Source of the DNA: Anastrepha obliqua
Taxonomy: Eukaryota > Arthropoda > Insecta > Diptera > Tephritidae
Length of the DNA stretch: 64,000 bases
Assembly (NCBI RefSeq): GCF_027943255.1
Contig: NC_072894.1
Location: 82,003,601 to 82,067,600, forward strand
Direction: 5' to 3'
Each line of letters begins with the position of its first letter. The first letter of the stretch is position 1. The notes beneath the pieces were generated by a model. It searched no databases, was not told the origin of the DNA, and saw only the letters and a program-made list of their open reading frames with translations. Shown in pieces: positions 33,252 through 43,930 of the stretch. A program made the position numbers and the translations under genes.

Positions 33252-35714
33252 TCATGTGCCCATGGTGCTGGTATTTATGTGCGGAAACTCACCTAAACCC
33301 ACATTTAGTTCTGGATTCGAACTTAATTCCGACATAGGATCGATTTTTATGAATTCCTGGTTTTCTTTTATCGCTAGTTTTAAACATGAGTCAGATAACT
33401 GCTCCTTTTCCTCAGGCACTTGTTGTTCCATTTCATACAGCTGCTCCCGAGCTAATTCTGCTATAGCCGCACGTGCTTCCTGTTTCTTACGTTTCGTTTC
33501 CAACTTTTCACGCTCTTGCATCTCTAACTCTTCGCGTGCCTCGTACACACTTGGTGGTATTATTGGTGGCGGTTTATTCATATGTATCTTCATGTGACGT
33601 TTCAGTGCCACGTATTGAATAAAACGTTTTCCACAACTATTGCACTCATGCGGTTTTTCGCCGGTATGAGTCATCTCATGATGTTTGAGCGTCTGTGCTT
33701 TAGCGAATCGTTTGTGACAAAAACGACAAGCGAAGTCCTTAACGCCTTCATGTACAATTCGATGATGCCGTTTAAGGTTTCCTTGACCATTAAAACCCTG
33801 ACCGCAATCTGGACAGATATAAGGTCCTTCTTTCATCATAAAATTAATTTGTGGGGACCACGACGGTACTGCTACAGATGGTATAGGATTCACTGCTGTA
33901 CCTGCTAGTGCGGAAATATCAACGCGTTCAACACGTCGAGGATTTTTCGGTATTGAGGCAGTTGATTCTGCACAAACCTTAAGTATCTCTTCAGCCACCT
34001 TTTGATGCGCCTCCTGTGTATGCAATTCCGTAGATGGCAGTGCGGGTATTGGTACATCCAGTGCATCGGCCGACATAAAACCATTTTCGATCTGGCGCTT
34101 GCGGTACACCTCAATGGCCCGTAGAACACGTTTTTCATGAGTTTTAAGGTGCTTTGTCAAGGCTTTGGCATAAAGGAATCGCTTCCCGCAAACCTTGCAC
34201 TCACATCGCTTCTCACCAGTATGAGTCATTTCGTGCATTTTGCAAGCATTCGATTTACCAAATGTTTTACCACAGTACTGACATGCGTAATCCTTAATCT
34301 TTTCATGCACAATCTTCACGTGCATGCGTAAATTTTGTTTGTTATGCGACGCATAAGTGCATTGTGAGCAATTAAATTTTTTTTCCTGAGTGTGTGTATT
34401 TATATGCGTGTTCCACTCCTGTCGAGTTGTTTTACCAACACCGCAATACGGACAAACGTAGTTTTTAATTCCCGCATGCCTCATAAGATGATCTTTAAGT
34501 GCACTGTTTATTACAAAACGTTTGCCGCAAATATTGCAAGGAAAAGGCAGCTCCTTTCCATCGTGCTTGTACATATGTTTTTTAAGCGCCATGGGGCAGC
34601 GGAACACTTTTTCGCATTGGCTACACGTGTAGCACTTTGGCTCTCGGAGCTCTTTAGCAATTTTATGAACCTTACGTAAATGCCAATTGAGTAGGCGGGT
34701 TCGTGGGAATATGCGGCCACAACCTTCTTCAGGACATGGATAGCTATCACATGTCTCAGCGTGACAATGCTCCATGTGTAATCGAAGTCCGTTAGCAGTG
34801 GTAAATCCTTTCAGACATGATTCCACCGAACATTGGTGGGGCAACTTGTCGTTGTGGTGTCGCATGTGCTCCTCATAGCGTTCCGCTTTTCTAAACTTCT
34901 TTTGACAAATGTGGCACTCTATGCTATTGGCTGAAATATCTTCACCACTTAAACGAGCACGATGTTTCTGTTTCGCCTTTTGCTTTTTATTATCATCATA
35001 TTCATCAGCATCAAGTCCATCGTCGATTATATCTTCCTTTCGCAAAGCCCTCTTTGATCGTCGAGACTTCCGTAAACGGGCAGCTAATGGTTTTTCATCA
35101 TCACTTTCACTACTTCTGATTTCTTCTTCCTCGTTGCCAAAGGGTTCAAAATCGGATGTATTGCTATTTTGACAGTCAGAATCACCACTAAATTTCCGAA
35201 TTTGTTCAGATATCTTCTCATTACTATTGACACCGCCGGTCCGTTTCACGCCTATCACATTATCTGCACTTTCTTTATCTACATTTTCTAGCATTTTGAA
35301 AACGTCCTCTGCATTCTCAATCAACTCAAGTTTATGATTTAAAAGTGGATCGAAATCTATAGGCTCATCATTATCTACAACTTCATTTTGTGCTGCGTCC
35401 ACACCACCAGTTTCCAGTACGGCCAATGCGCTCGATTGGTCCATTATTAAATTTTGGGCCACCATCTCCTGAAACTTTTCAACGGACTCAACACACATCT
35501 TTTGAAAATCTTGCATATCATTTAGACGTGTAAAACAAATGCCACAAATATTATGAGGAAATCCGTCGTGGAGTTCCACCGAAAGTGAAGTGCAGACACT
35601 TAACTTTTTGGCTAGTCCAGGAACAGCAAACAAATCGTAGATATTTTCAGTCTGCAGGTGCTCCAAGCAAATTCGACAAATCGAACTAATACTATAAGGC
35701 GCTGGTTTATTCAT
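33252..35714 (-). CDS. ZAD-type C2H2 zinc-finger protein, 12 fingers, 820 aa
   Basis: A nuclear DNA-binding protein by family. Residues 13-80 form a ZAD domain (Cys13, Cys16, Cys57, Cys60), a dimerisation module largely confined to insect zinc-finger proteins. An acidic linker with basic patches (KSRRSKRAL) follows. Nine C2H2 fingers come next (first CHICQKKFRKAERYEEH, ninth CKVCGKRFLYAKALTKH), then a spacer of about 85 residues and three more fingers (CPDCGQGF, CRFCHKRF, CNSCGKRF). The C-terminus is Glu/Lys-rich. TGEK-type linkers join several fingers. The first ATG at 35714 precedes the ZAD directly. The ORF is single and intact, but near its end the codons Leu-Gly-Glu-Phe span a perfect donor (AG|GTGAGT at about 33283), so a longer spliced C-terminus is possible. 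I cannot assign an orthologue; ZAD proteins turn over quickly. Confidence 0.9.
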   Translation of the reverse strand: MNKPAPYSISSICRICLEHLQTENIYDLFAVPGLAKKLSVCTSLSVELHDGFPHNICGICFTRLNDMQDFQKMCVESVEKFQEMVAQNLIMDQSSALAVLETGGVDAAQNEVVDNDEPIDFDPLLNHKLELIENAEDVFKMLENVDKESADNVIGVKRTGGVNSNEKISEQIRKFSGDSDCQNSNTSDFEPFGNEEEEIRSSESDDEKPLAARLRKSRRSKRALRKEDIIDDGLDADEYDDNKKQKAKQKHRARLSGEDISANSIECHICQKKFRKAERYEEHMRHHNDKLPHQCSVESCLKGFTTANGLRLHMEHCHAETCDSYPCPEEGCGRIFPRTRLLNWHLRKVHKIAKELREPKCYTCSQCEKVFRCPMALKKHMYKHDGKELPFPCNICGKRFVINSALKDHLMRHAGIKNYVCPYCGVGKTTRQEWNTHINTHTQEKKFNCSQCTYASHNKQNLRMHVKIVHEKIKDYACQYCGKTFGKSNACKMHEMTHTGEKRCECKVCGKRFLYAKALTKHLKTHEKRVLRAIEVYRKRQIENGFMSADALDVPIPALPSTELHTQEAHQKVAEEILKVCAESTASIPKNPRRVERVDISALAGTAVNPIPSVAVPSWSPQINFMMKEGPYICPDCGQGFNGQGNLKRHHRIVHEGVKDFACRFCHKRFAKAQTLKHHEMTHTGEKPHECNSCGKRFIQYVALKRHMKIHMNKPPPIIPPSVYEAREELEMQEREKLETKRKKQEARAAIAELAREQLYEMEQQVPEEKEQLSDSCLKLAIKENQEFIKIDPMSELSSNPELNVGLGEFPHINTSTMGT

Positions 35715-36675
35715 CTTGATTTGTTATGATTTTCCAGTTATTTGCATTTATTTACAATTCTTGAGCAATATTTGATCTGTCCCAAAGTGACTTATGTGTC
35801 AACAGATTTTTTCCGAGGAATATTAAGACGTGGTTGCCACACTAAGAAAATTTCATGACATAAGTCTTTTTTCAAGAATGGTATAAACATTTCTTAATGT
35901 TATAATTTCAGAAATTTAATCCAAAAAAACAAGAAAATTCCAAAAAGCTTCTTTAAAGCTAAATGAGTGAAGTTAGGATTATTAATCATAGAACGTCAGG
36001 CCTACATTACTAGAACCATTCAGATTTAATTCGTGCAAAAAAAAAAGAGAATACGTAAATAATGTGCAATGTTTCGATAGAAGAAAAAAATAATAATATG
36101 GTTCGATAGATCTTTTTTGCTGTTTATAACAATTCTGTATTCTACAGTGTTCTGTGTTCTCCACAAAACACCAACGTTTTTATTTTGTTGAAATTTATAA
36201 GCCAATTTTTTAGATAACCGATTATTATTTCATTGAAGTAACAAGAACTATGCCAGTTTCTTCCCTACAAATTTGATGGCAAAAGTCAAACTTGGAATAC
36301 AAAAGTTTACGTTCCGCATCCACTGGCATTACAATTGAGAAGTCCATATGTTTGGATTTTACATTTATTTGCTTGTTATTTGAATGATGTGATGATAATG
36401 ACAATGCGTTATGAATTGCACGAACTATGTAGAATCATTGTATGCATGATTAAGAATTGTGCAGTACAGCATTAGCTGAGCTAATTCTGATTAAGAAATT
36501 AAAATATTTTTAGTTGGTAACTCTAAAACAAAAATATTTGAGTTCGACGCTTTCATATTTTGGAAAAATCATGAGAAATACAGTAGAACGTGTAAAAACT
36601 AAAATTATTTACGATGATAGTCTGACTCCATGGTGCCAAGTTCTCTCTCAGCTCCTTTCCAAAGCAAGTGAGTTC
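35715..36675. other. Intergenic between zinc-finger gene and SF3B6
   Basis: AT-rich, with the zinc-finger 5' region at one side and the SF3B6 3' UTR at the other. No further gene or clear repeat seen. Confidence 0.4.
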
Positions 36676-37194
36676 TTAAGGTGCCTCAGGCGTCTTTAAA
36701 TTATATTTGGATTTTATATTATTTAGCTCTTCTTGTTTTTTATCCACATCCAGGCGTTTAAAAGCTTTATTCGATTGGTAGTACAACACAACGAGATAGC
36801 GATTACAAACGTTGAAGCCAGACAGGTGATCACATGCATTCTTAGCATCGAATATATCTTCGTAGACAACAAAGGCTGTTCCACGAGTCTCCGGTGTATT
36901 ACCACTGCAATTAATATTTATTAAGATAAACGAAATTTAATTTTTAGGTTTGAAACGATTTATACTTACACGCGAATTTGCCTTATCGCTCCAAATTTTC
37001 CAAAAATATCATACATTTCGTCCGATGTAATTTTATAGGGCAAATTTCGTACGTACAACAGTCGATTCACCTCAGGAGGCAAACGAATCTACAAATATAA
37101 AAGCAAAATATAGCGCCAATAATAAAATATAGGTACACATGATTGTGCTTATTTGTTTTAATATCACTAAACATACATTATTGCGTTTATTCAT
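36676..37194 (-). CDS. SF3B6: Splicing factor 3b subunit 6 (p14), 3 exons, 121 aa
   Basis: The branch-point-contacting RRM protein of the U2 snRNP SF3b complex, which binds SF3B1. Coding exons on the minus strand: 37177-37194, 36970-37088, 36676-36904; all junctions are GT-AG and in phase. The product is 121 residues, close to human p14 (125). The RRM carries RNP2 [12 protein letters not shown] (residues 16-27) and RNP1 RGTAFVVY (53-60), and the segment around [20 protein letters not shown] is nearly invariant in animals. The first exon codes only six residues (MNKRNN) before IRLPPEVNR. This is the most compact gene in the window, with two introns under 90 bp and no transposons. Orthology is very secure. 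Confidence 0.95.
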
Positions 37195-37559
37195 TGTAGG
37201 AGATGAAACTTATAACTCTTCACTCGTGGAGTTTTCTAAAAACACTGCTAACTTAAGAGTGAATGTCCTTTGTATGTTGCAACTACACCTCCTAGCAGGT
37301 TTTTATCAAAAATAACAAAGAAATTGTCAACCTGGAACAAACTCTATCCTTTTTCCGAAACAAATGCTGTTGTGCCTTTGCTGTTGTTTTTTATATGCTC
37401 CTCTACACAAAAATCGCCTCAAGGCGAATTCATAGAAGGTGAGTTCGCTAGAGCAACAATATTTGCATGTGTCGGGTATCTTTTTAAGAGCATGAGAACT
37501 TTAAATGATAATACAAGACATATATATTTTTGTAAAAATTTTTTTTTATAATCTCATAG

Positions 37560-38060
37560 ATAATTTCATGGGATTTATTTTTTGAATATGACATCCGGCA
37601 TATGTCTACCGCGGCTACGTTTAACATGATTCATTCAATCAGTCCAATTATTGACTACTTTTTCCAATAAATCTGGCCGCATGGTGTGAATGGGGGGCTT
37701 GCATATTGTAAATCGATTGTTAAGCGTACTTTAATGGAACAAAATGTCGTCGATGTTTAACTGATTATTTTGGAAAGTAAAATTCAGTCAGGATGGCACG
37801 ATAGCGCTCGCCATTTACCGATACGGCAGCTTTTTCCTCATTTTAAAAGAAATAAGGATCAAAGGATCAGTGACGCACCCAGTGCTCTATGAACTTCGCG
37901 AGCAGATTTATTTCTTTCAAACTAAATGTCCACAATTCGAAATCGTTGTTCTGATGTTAAACGATTTATGATGACTTGTTAAACCGTACTCAACAGAAAT
38001 TTCAACACAGTTTTCCAACCAGAATTATCGATATCGACAGCTCTCTCGATAGCAGCTAAA
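37560..38060 (-). mobile_element. mariner-like element remnant
   Basis: On the minus strand, translation fragments match a mariner transposase: NGERYRAIL with TEFYFPKI (upstream of the catalytic core), a jump, then a C-terminal HVKRSRG-like end. The segment between is missing and frames shift. Terminal repeats were not resolved. Confidence 0.5.
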
Positions 38061-39364
38061 CAAAAACACCCTATAATTTCATTTACAATTTGGTAGTTGA
38101 GTTGTCTAAATTTCAATCAGAATGTAAATAAACAAATAAGATAAAAATAAAAAAGCAGAACACTTTGACATTCTGATATTGTGAAGTCACCTCAAGAACA
38201 AGATGATAGAATATAAGATTACGTCTTTCGAATTCGTTTCGATGCCATGCTCCGAGAACGAACACACAAAAGAGAAACGAAATTATTTATTCGGGAAGAG
38301 GAAGAAAGAGTAGGCTAAAAATGCGTAAATCACAGCTGTCAAAATCGTGATAAGTAAAGCACCACCGGTTTCGGAAAGTACCACCTTAATTATTCAGTTC
38401 GCTTTGTGCTCGTGTTTGCTTTACATATGTTAGCGTTGCCAGATGAAATCAAAGTGTAATTTGGAAATAAAAACTTAAGTCACTATGTTTTTAGTACAGT
38501 TCACTTCCTCGCGTTCACTATAGCTACTTTTCTTAAGACATAGCAGGTGTAAATTAAATTCGTATGTTAAGGTAAATAAAATTAGGAAGCCAAATCCTTG
38601 TCTCATACATAAATACGTTGCTGCCATACGAGTCCCACCTACTGATTTCAATCTTTAGTTCCTAATTTGGGTGAATTTCGCAATAACATAAGTGCATTTG
38701 CAGTACTATGGAGGTAGGGAAGGACCTTTGGAGTTAAGCTCCTAATTCGGTAGTTTTCTTTTGATAGCGAGACAGAGTACGTTTTCTGTTCGATGAGTTA
38801 GACGAAGATAACAGGAGGTGACTACATGGCACAGACTGGATTTAGTAAGCTACTACAACAGAATTCGCAAAAAGCTCTCGAGCTCGTTACGGTAAATCCT
38901 AATAAATCCTTTATAATAATTCCTCTGAGTTCGATCACTGGAATGCCCAATTAAAGGCAACACATCTTGCTTTACAGGGTCCGGCACTCGAAATGTAACC
39001 AACTTCCGACCACTCGCGCAGCTAATGCACGGACATCAGCTATCTGTTAGTTGGCTAAATGATAGTCGAGAGTATTGTTTGCAAGCGCGCGGAAGCATTA
39101 TTCCGAGAATAAATGCGAAAAAAGAAAATAAGTAATGGATTTCAAACGCAATAGTGTGATCGAAGGAAATGGAATTAAACCGTCAATATTTTCGTGCGAT
39201 TATTTTTCACAATTTTCGACGTTGATTAACAAGACCAGAATGCAATGATAAACTAAAATCATTGTTCGGCAATTAAGCACCATTCTTTAACACCGTAAAA
39301 AACGGATACAAATGAATGAATGAAAATGAAGTATGCATTTCCACCCCACGGTGCTCTCTACTCG
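38061..39364. repeat. Unassigned repeat debris
   Basis: 38790-38865 matches the Jockey-type LINE 3' end (GATGAGTTAGACGAAGATAA and a CTACTACAACAG tail). From about 38917 the sequence AATTCCTCTGAGTTCGATCA repeats 16540-16560, and the following ACTTGCTTTA-like block is also shared, possibly ends of a retroelement. Nothing coding is visible. Confidence 0.4.
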
Positions 39365-39415
39365 GCAACAGCAAGACGCACGCCACAAATAGGAGGAGGA
39401 GCTCTACCAAACATT
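39365..39415 (+). mobile_element. SINE 3' terminal fragment
   Basis: About 45 bp of the tRNA-derived SINE terminus: AGACGCACGCCACAAATAGG followed by AGGAGGAGCTC. Confidence 0.5.
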
Positions 39416-39479
39416 TAACAGAAGTGGACGCACCAATTATTTATTTATTTGCTTCTACCCGTCACAGTTTCTCATCCAA

Positions 39480-39745
39480 GCCCAGCTCCCTTAATAAACC
39501 TAAGATAGAGCTGTGTTGAACTTCTCGCTATAGCCTCACATTCGAGAAGGAGTGTTGGGGATTGCGGAAGGTCGTAGAAGCGGCACGAGTCAGAGGACCA
39601 TATCTGCAGTGACCCGTGAGCACACTCAGTCTGTCCTTAGGGAGGGTTATGAGTTGCCCAAACTTCTTTTGATGCCGTAAGTGTACAAGGCTCCGGTATG
39701 AGTCACAGCTTCCGGGAAATATGTACCCAACAAGACACATTATCT
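39480..39745 (-). mobile_element. LINE ORF2 C-terminal fragment (RNase H end)
   Basis: The minus strand encodes LSVLTGHCRYGPLTRAAS, the LTGHC motif typical of the segment after RNase H in R1/I/Jockey LINEs, then a Cys-containing piece. No other domain is left. Confidence 0.5.
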
Positions 39746-40508
39746 ATCTTCTACATTGCACGTATATATGCTGCCATCTACCTTTTTAATAGCTAAATTA
39801 ATATCAACTCTCTCCTTTACCATTGTTTTATTTGTAGTAATTTTGGCACATCTATTCGTACTGTTTCGTTTCTGATGTCACAGCAAGCCTCAGGGCGCAA
39901 TCTTTTATACTGTACGATTACTATCATTATTGTCTATACCTCTGGGGGTCTTATGAACAATAGCCCTGTTCACGCTTTTTCCAGTAAAAAATAGCTAGGA
40001 ACTAATGTTTGCTCTTCTAGTAATAATGATGTGATTTATTCTAACCTGCGCCTGCGCCAGCAGCGTAAAACTTCCGTTTTCTTTTCTCACTATATTCATA
40101 GGGTTGCGTGGATTAAACCCAATGTACAAATTCAAGTTGACAGTGCTAAACAATACAGCGATAGCACAAGGAAAGGTTATCAAATGCTATTGAACTTTTA
40201 ATATCTCCATCTCTCATATGTATGGCATCATATCATAGCTTGAGGAGCTTATGTACGTACATATGGTGTGTTTCTCGATTGCATAATTGATTACTAATAT
40301 CTTCTTTTTTAATAAATATTATCTTCATGTTTTGAGTAATCCCTATGAGATATTGAGTACTGGGTAATGTGGAATATTCAGAATGTTGGTATTTGTAATT
40401 ATCTTCTAATTGAGAACATTGTTTGTAATAAATATGCGTATGTATGTATATATAACCCTAACGTTCTTGAGTCGGATGTTGACGGATAACCGCGAAAAAT
40501 TTTCAGTT
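39746..40508. other. Dhpr 3' flank, no other gene seen
   Basis: AT-rich sequence downstream of the Dhpr stop codon. No transposon signature or conserved ORF noted. Confidence 0.35.
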
Positions 40509-41507
40509 TTAGTTAGCTTCCACCAATTGAGTAACACCCTCCTTGGTTATCAACTGCAGCAAAGCTCCAGAGTTGGGACGTTCCTGGCCTTTAGTCCATT
40601 TGTAGAATAGGCTGTAATAATATAAAGAACACATCATTATAACATATTAGCCTTATTTACATACTTTTACCCAGCAACTTCAGTTAGAGGAGTCCATGAG
40701 CTGAAATCTGCTTTTGGCATCCATTTGCGATTCATTGGTGTATCCAAAGTGACAGGCAGTATTGTAACAACAATGGAATTAGCGGGAAGCCCAGAGTTTT
40801 TGCCAGCTAGTGAACGGGTTAGCTGATGTACAGCTGCCTTGGCCATACCATAGCCAATCATGCCAGGTGTGCCTTCCAAAGCGGGTTGAGCGCCTGTCAG
40901 TGTTAATAAACCTCCTTCCTTCAGGTACTTGGATGCAACACTTGCCGATATAGCAGATGTCCACACACTTTGTCGCCACATTAAGTCTGCGTTTTTAGCC
41001 AAATCTAAATGAAAGAAGAAAATGCACGTTTGTATATCACTATATAAACTAGTTGTAGTGTCAACCAACATTGGATACCTATATATGTATGCATATTTAA
41101 ATGTTTGTAATAAGAAAAAAACTGTATATCACATATATATATTTCCGTAAAATATGTATTAATTCAGGCGACTTACCCTTAGTAGCGTTGCCGCCAGCCC
41201 AGCCACCGGCTACACAAATTACAGCATCCAATTTTTCTCCACTTAATGCTTCACTGACTTTTGTTAGCACTTCAGCTTCCTGCTCCTCCCAGCCCAGATC
41301 TCGAGGTAATACGATACTAGCGTCCGCTTCTTCATTTGTACTGAGGTCAATACTTCCTACCCACTACAACAAATATTTTGATTTCTCATACCCCAAAATA
41401 ATACAAGTTTGATAATTGACACTCACATAGTTATTTGATTTAAAGTGTGAAACGCAGGCAGCGCCTAAAGCGCCTTTACCACCATAGACCAACACTCGAC
41501 CAAGCAT
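40509..41507 (-). CDS. Dhpr: Dihydropteridine reductase, 4 exons, 234 aa
   Basis: A cytosolic NADH-dependent short-chain reductase that regenerates tetrahydrobiopterin from quinonoid dihydrobiopterin. This keeps phenylalanine, tyrosine and tryptophan hydroxylases active and supports pterin pigment chemistry. Coding exons on the minus strand: 41427-41507, 41177-41363, 40671-41004, 40509-40611; phases agree and give 234 codons, about the usual length. The N-terminus has the dinucleotide-binding VYGGKGALG. The middle has [11 protein letters not shown] and VAGGWAGG. The catalytic Tyr-Lys pair is in [12 protein letters not shown], and the C-terminus reads [15 protein letters not shown]. The chosen start is the first ATG. 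An upstream extension would need a non-ATG start and is not supported. Introns are short and free of transposons. Confidence 0.95.
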
Positions 41508-42732
41508 ATTGATACACTGTTTTATTGAATTAGCCACCGCGTCCGAACACCGAGAAATTAAAGGCACAACTGAAAAACACGAATTGATGACGCGGGAACG
41601 AGTACCAACAAATAGCACACAAATCAGAAAAAAGCAAGAGATCGTTCGTAGGAATGGGAAATATTAAATACGAATCAACAACACTTGTTAGATATGTTGG
41701 CAAATACAAGTATTTCTACTTTTTTCAATGCTGTTATTGCTGGGTAAACCACTGGCCCTGTAAAGAATGAAAGTTACTTATTACTGGTAGTGCACCGGTA
41801 TGTGCATTACAAAGTTATTATACATATAAATTAATGGCAATTTTTTGCGACATTGAACTTATTGTTTAAAAGAGATTGTTTTAAAATGTTGTTTTTTCAC
41901 ATGACTGGTACATTTAAAAGCTCGAATCATTGCCTTAAAATTCCAGCAATGGTGATTCATGGTTTTTCTTGTCCTTTAAAGTACATATATATATTATCTT
42001 AAAAAATATATATTAATTGAAAATACCACTTTGTCGACTTTATTAATGGCAAAATTTTGCGCCTATAAAACAAATTATATATTTATATTCATAATACATA
42101 TATTTATTGAAAATCAAAATTTTGCATTTTAAATTTTTCGTTCAAAGATTTTGCCGAGTACTATAGAAGCTTTATTAGCTCACGACAATAAAATTTGGAA
42201 AACCATTTTTTATCTATGTACATATAAAGCAAAAAATGGGATTCAATAAAGCTTCGCCTGATTTTTTATGAAAATATTTCATATATACTCGTACATACAT
42301 ATGTATATATAAATTCTGAAATTGGAAAAATCAATAAATCCAATTTAAATATAAAGTATTATAAGTAAAGTACAAAGATTAAAAAAACTTTAAATCAAAT
42401 GATTAATTAATAAAGAATTTTTATTGTTCCTTTTCGGTGTTTGTCTTGAAGTAAAACATGCGTGTGTAATATGAGGTTTTTTTAATCTTATGATGTTAAA
42501 TATTCCTATTAATTCTGAATGGTAATTTATAAAAAATACTATAAATAAAAAGGCTGATGTTGGCTACATTTGTGTATAATTATTGTTAAAGGTCAACCTA
42601 CTTAGACATTATAAGCAAAACTTTCATGATAACAATGCAAAGCCAACAAAATTCGTGAAATATTTGGTATAATGCAACACGCTTTGAAAAAGAGGATGTA
42701 AAGGGGGGGCAAAGGTGTGTATCCCCATCTTA

Positions 42733-43200
42733 AAACTGAAAACCGCACCCTCTGGAAGCTTGTAGATTTTAAGTAATTTACTGTTAAATTTATGTAATTT
42801 AGCGAAAAGTTGGTGTTGCCAGATACCTCAAATAAGAACGAAGTTCGTATGCAGAGACGCTCACTGGAAGGATGTCTGTAAATCTGCAGTATTTTTTGTT
42901 TTTTATGTTTATGAAAAATAGCGTCCCAGAGGAAATTTGTAATGAAAACAGCGCGATTGTCTGGCTTATGTTATACACGTATATAACTCATCGAAACTTG
43001 AAAAAATTATACAAAAGGTAGTAAAGTAATTAAAAACCAAAAACACGTGTATTGTATAGCTTCGATAAGCTTTACAAAGCGATCGTTGTAGTTTTTTGGG
43101 CGTGGGCGGCCCTCGACCGCGCTTGTAAAAAATAATCCTCACCAGTCCAATTTCGGCTATGCAATCCATAGTATTTTTGCGTAGAGCTCCCTTCTATGTT
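42733..43200. repeat. Unclassified dispersed repeat, copy 2
   Basis: Shares ordered blocks with 21115-21440: the part around TTTTAAGTAATTTACTGTTA, GTTGCCAGAT, and the terminal AGTATTTTTGCGTAGAGC. The middle is longer here. Confidence 0.5.
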
Positions 43201-43264
43201 AAAACCATGAAACTAAAAAATGAAACGCCATATGCGTCCGCATCATCAACACTGAACTGAAATA

Positions 43265-43398
43265 CTTCATTTTTGTCGTTCCCACAGTCGGGCAGTCGGG
43301 TTTACGTTACCGGGATTTATATCCGGCCAAAAACTGTTTCTCCAGCTGCATTACCGTACATGTGTGGAAAATGTTTATGCTGATACAACAACTTCATT
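43265..43398 (+). mobile_element. Short CAACAA-tailed retroelement
   Basis: Sense copy: CCACAGTCGGGCAGTCGGG, TACGTTACCGGGATTTATAT, CCGGCCAAAAACTG, then TTTATGCTGATACAACAAC. Confidence 0.6.
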
Positions 43399-43599
43399 TG
43401 CAGACATCCGGCAACACAATACTGTTGTCAATTCCAATGAATTGTTATTCTCGTTTAAACTTGGAAAGTGGTGATATTGATAAATTCATTTGCATTAATT
43501 TACATAGAAATATTTCGATTACAAGTACAAAAACATGCGTGTGACTGTATATTTTTTAAAGTAAAAAAATATATATAATATATTATATTGTGCCAAGCT

Positions 43600-43930
43600 A
43601 TAGTGAAGTTCCCGAAGGCACTTTGAAGGTAAATAATCGCAAAACTATTATTTCTGGAATATCGGGAGTTATAAAGGTTGTTCCTGAACCAAGGTGATGT
43701 TGGGATCACCTTAGTGGTCATTAAATAAGCCGCTATACCTTGCCTAAAATTCCCCATGACGCATTATACTAAACCCGAGCCAAATAATTACCAAACTATT
43801 ATTTTCGGAATATTGGGAGTTATAAAGGTTGTTCCTAAATCACTCCCCAACATATACACCAAGTTTCATTAAATAAGTCATTATACTTTGCCTAAAATTG
43901 CCCATGTCGCATTATACCAAACTCGACTCC
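43600..43930. repeat. Two-copy diverged tandem repeat, unit ~165 bp
   Basis: Unit 1 (about 43630-43790) and unit 2 (about 43791-43930) share in order: AAACTATTATTT, GGGAGTTATAAAGGTTGTTC, CATTAAATAAG, TGCCTAAAATT and CGCATTATAC. Non-coding. Confidence 0.6.

Noticed and set aside
34392..35172. Plus-strand ORFs opposite the zinc-finger gene
   Set aside because: Shadows of the regular C2H2 codon pattern on the opposite strand.
41508..41618. N-terminal extension of Dhpr
   Set aside because: It would need a GTG start. The first ATG at 41507 fits the family start directly before the nucleotide-binding loop.
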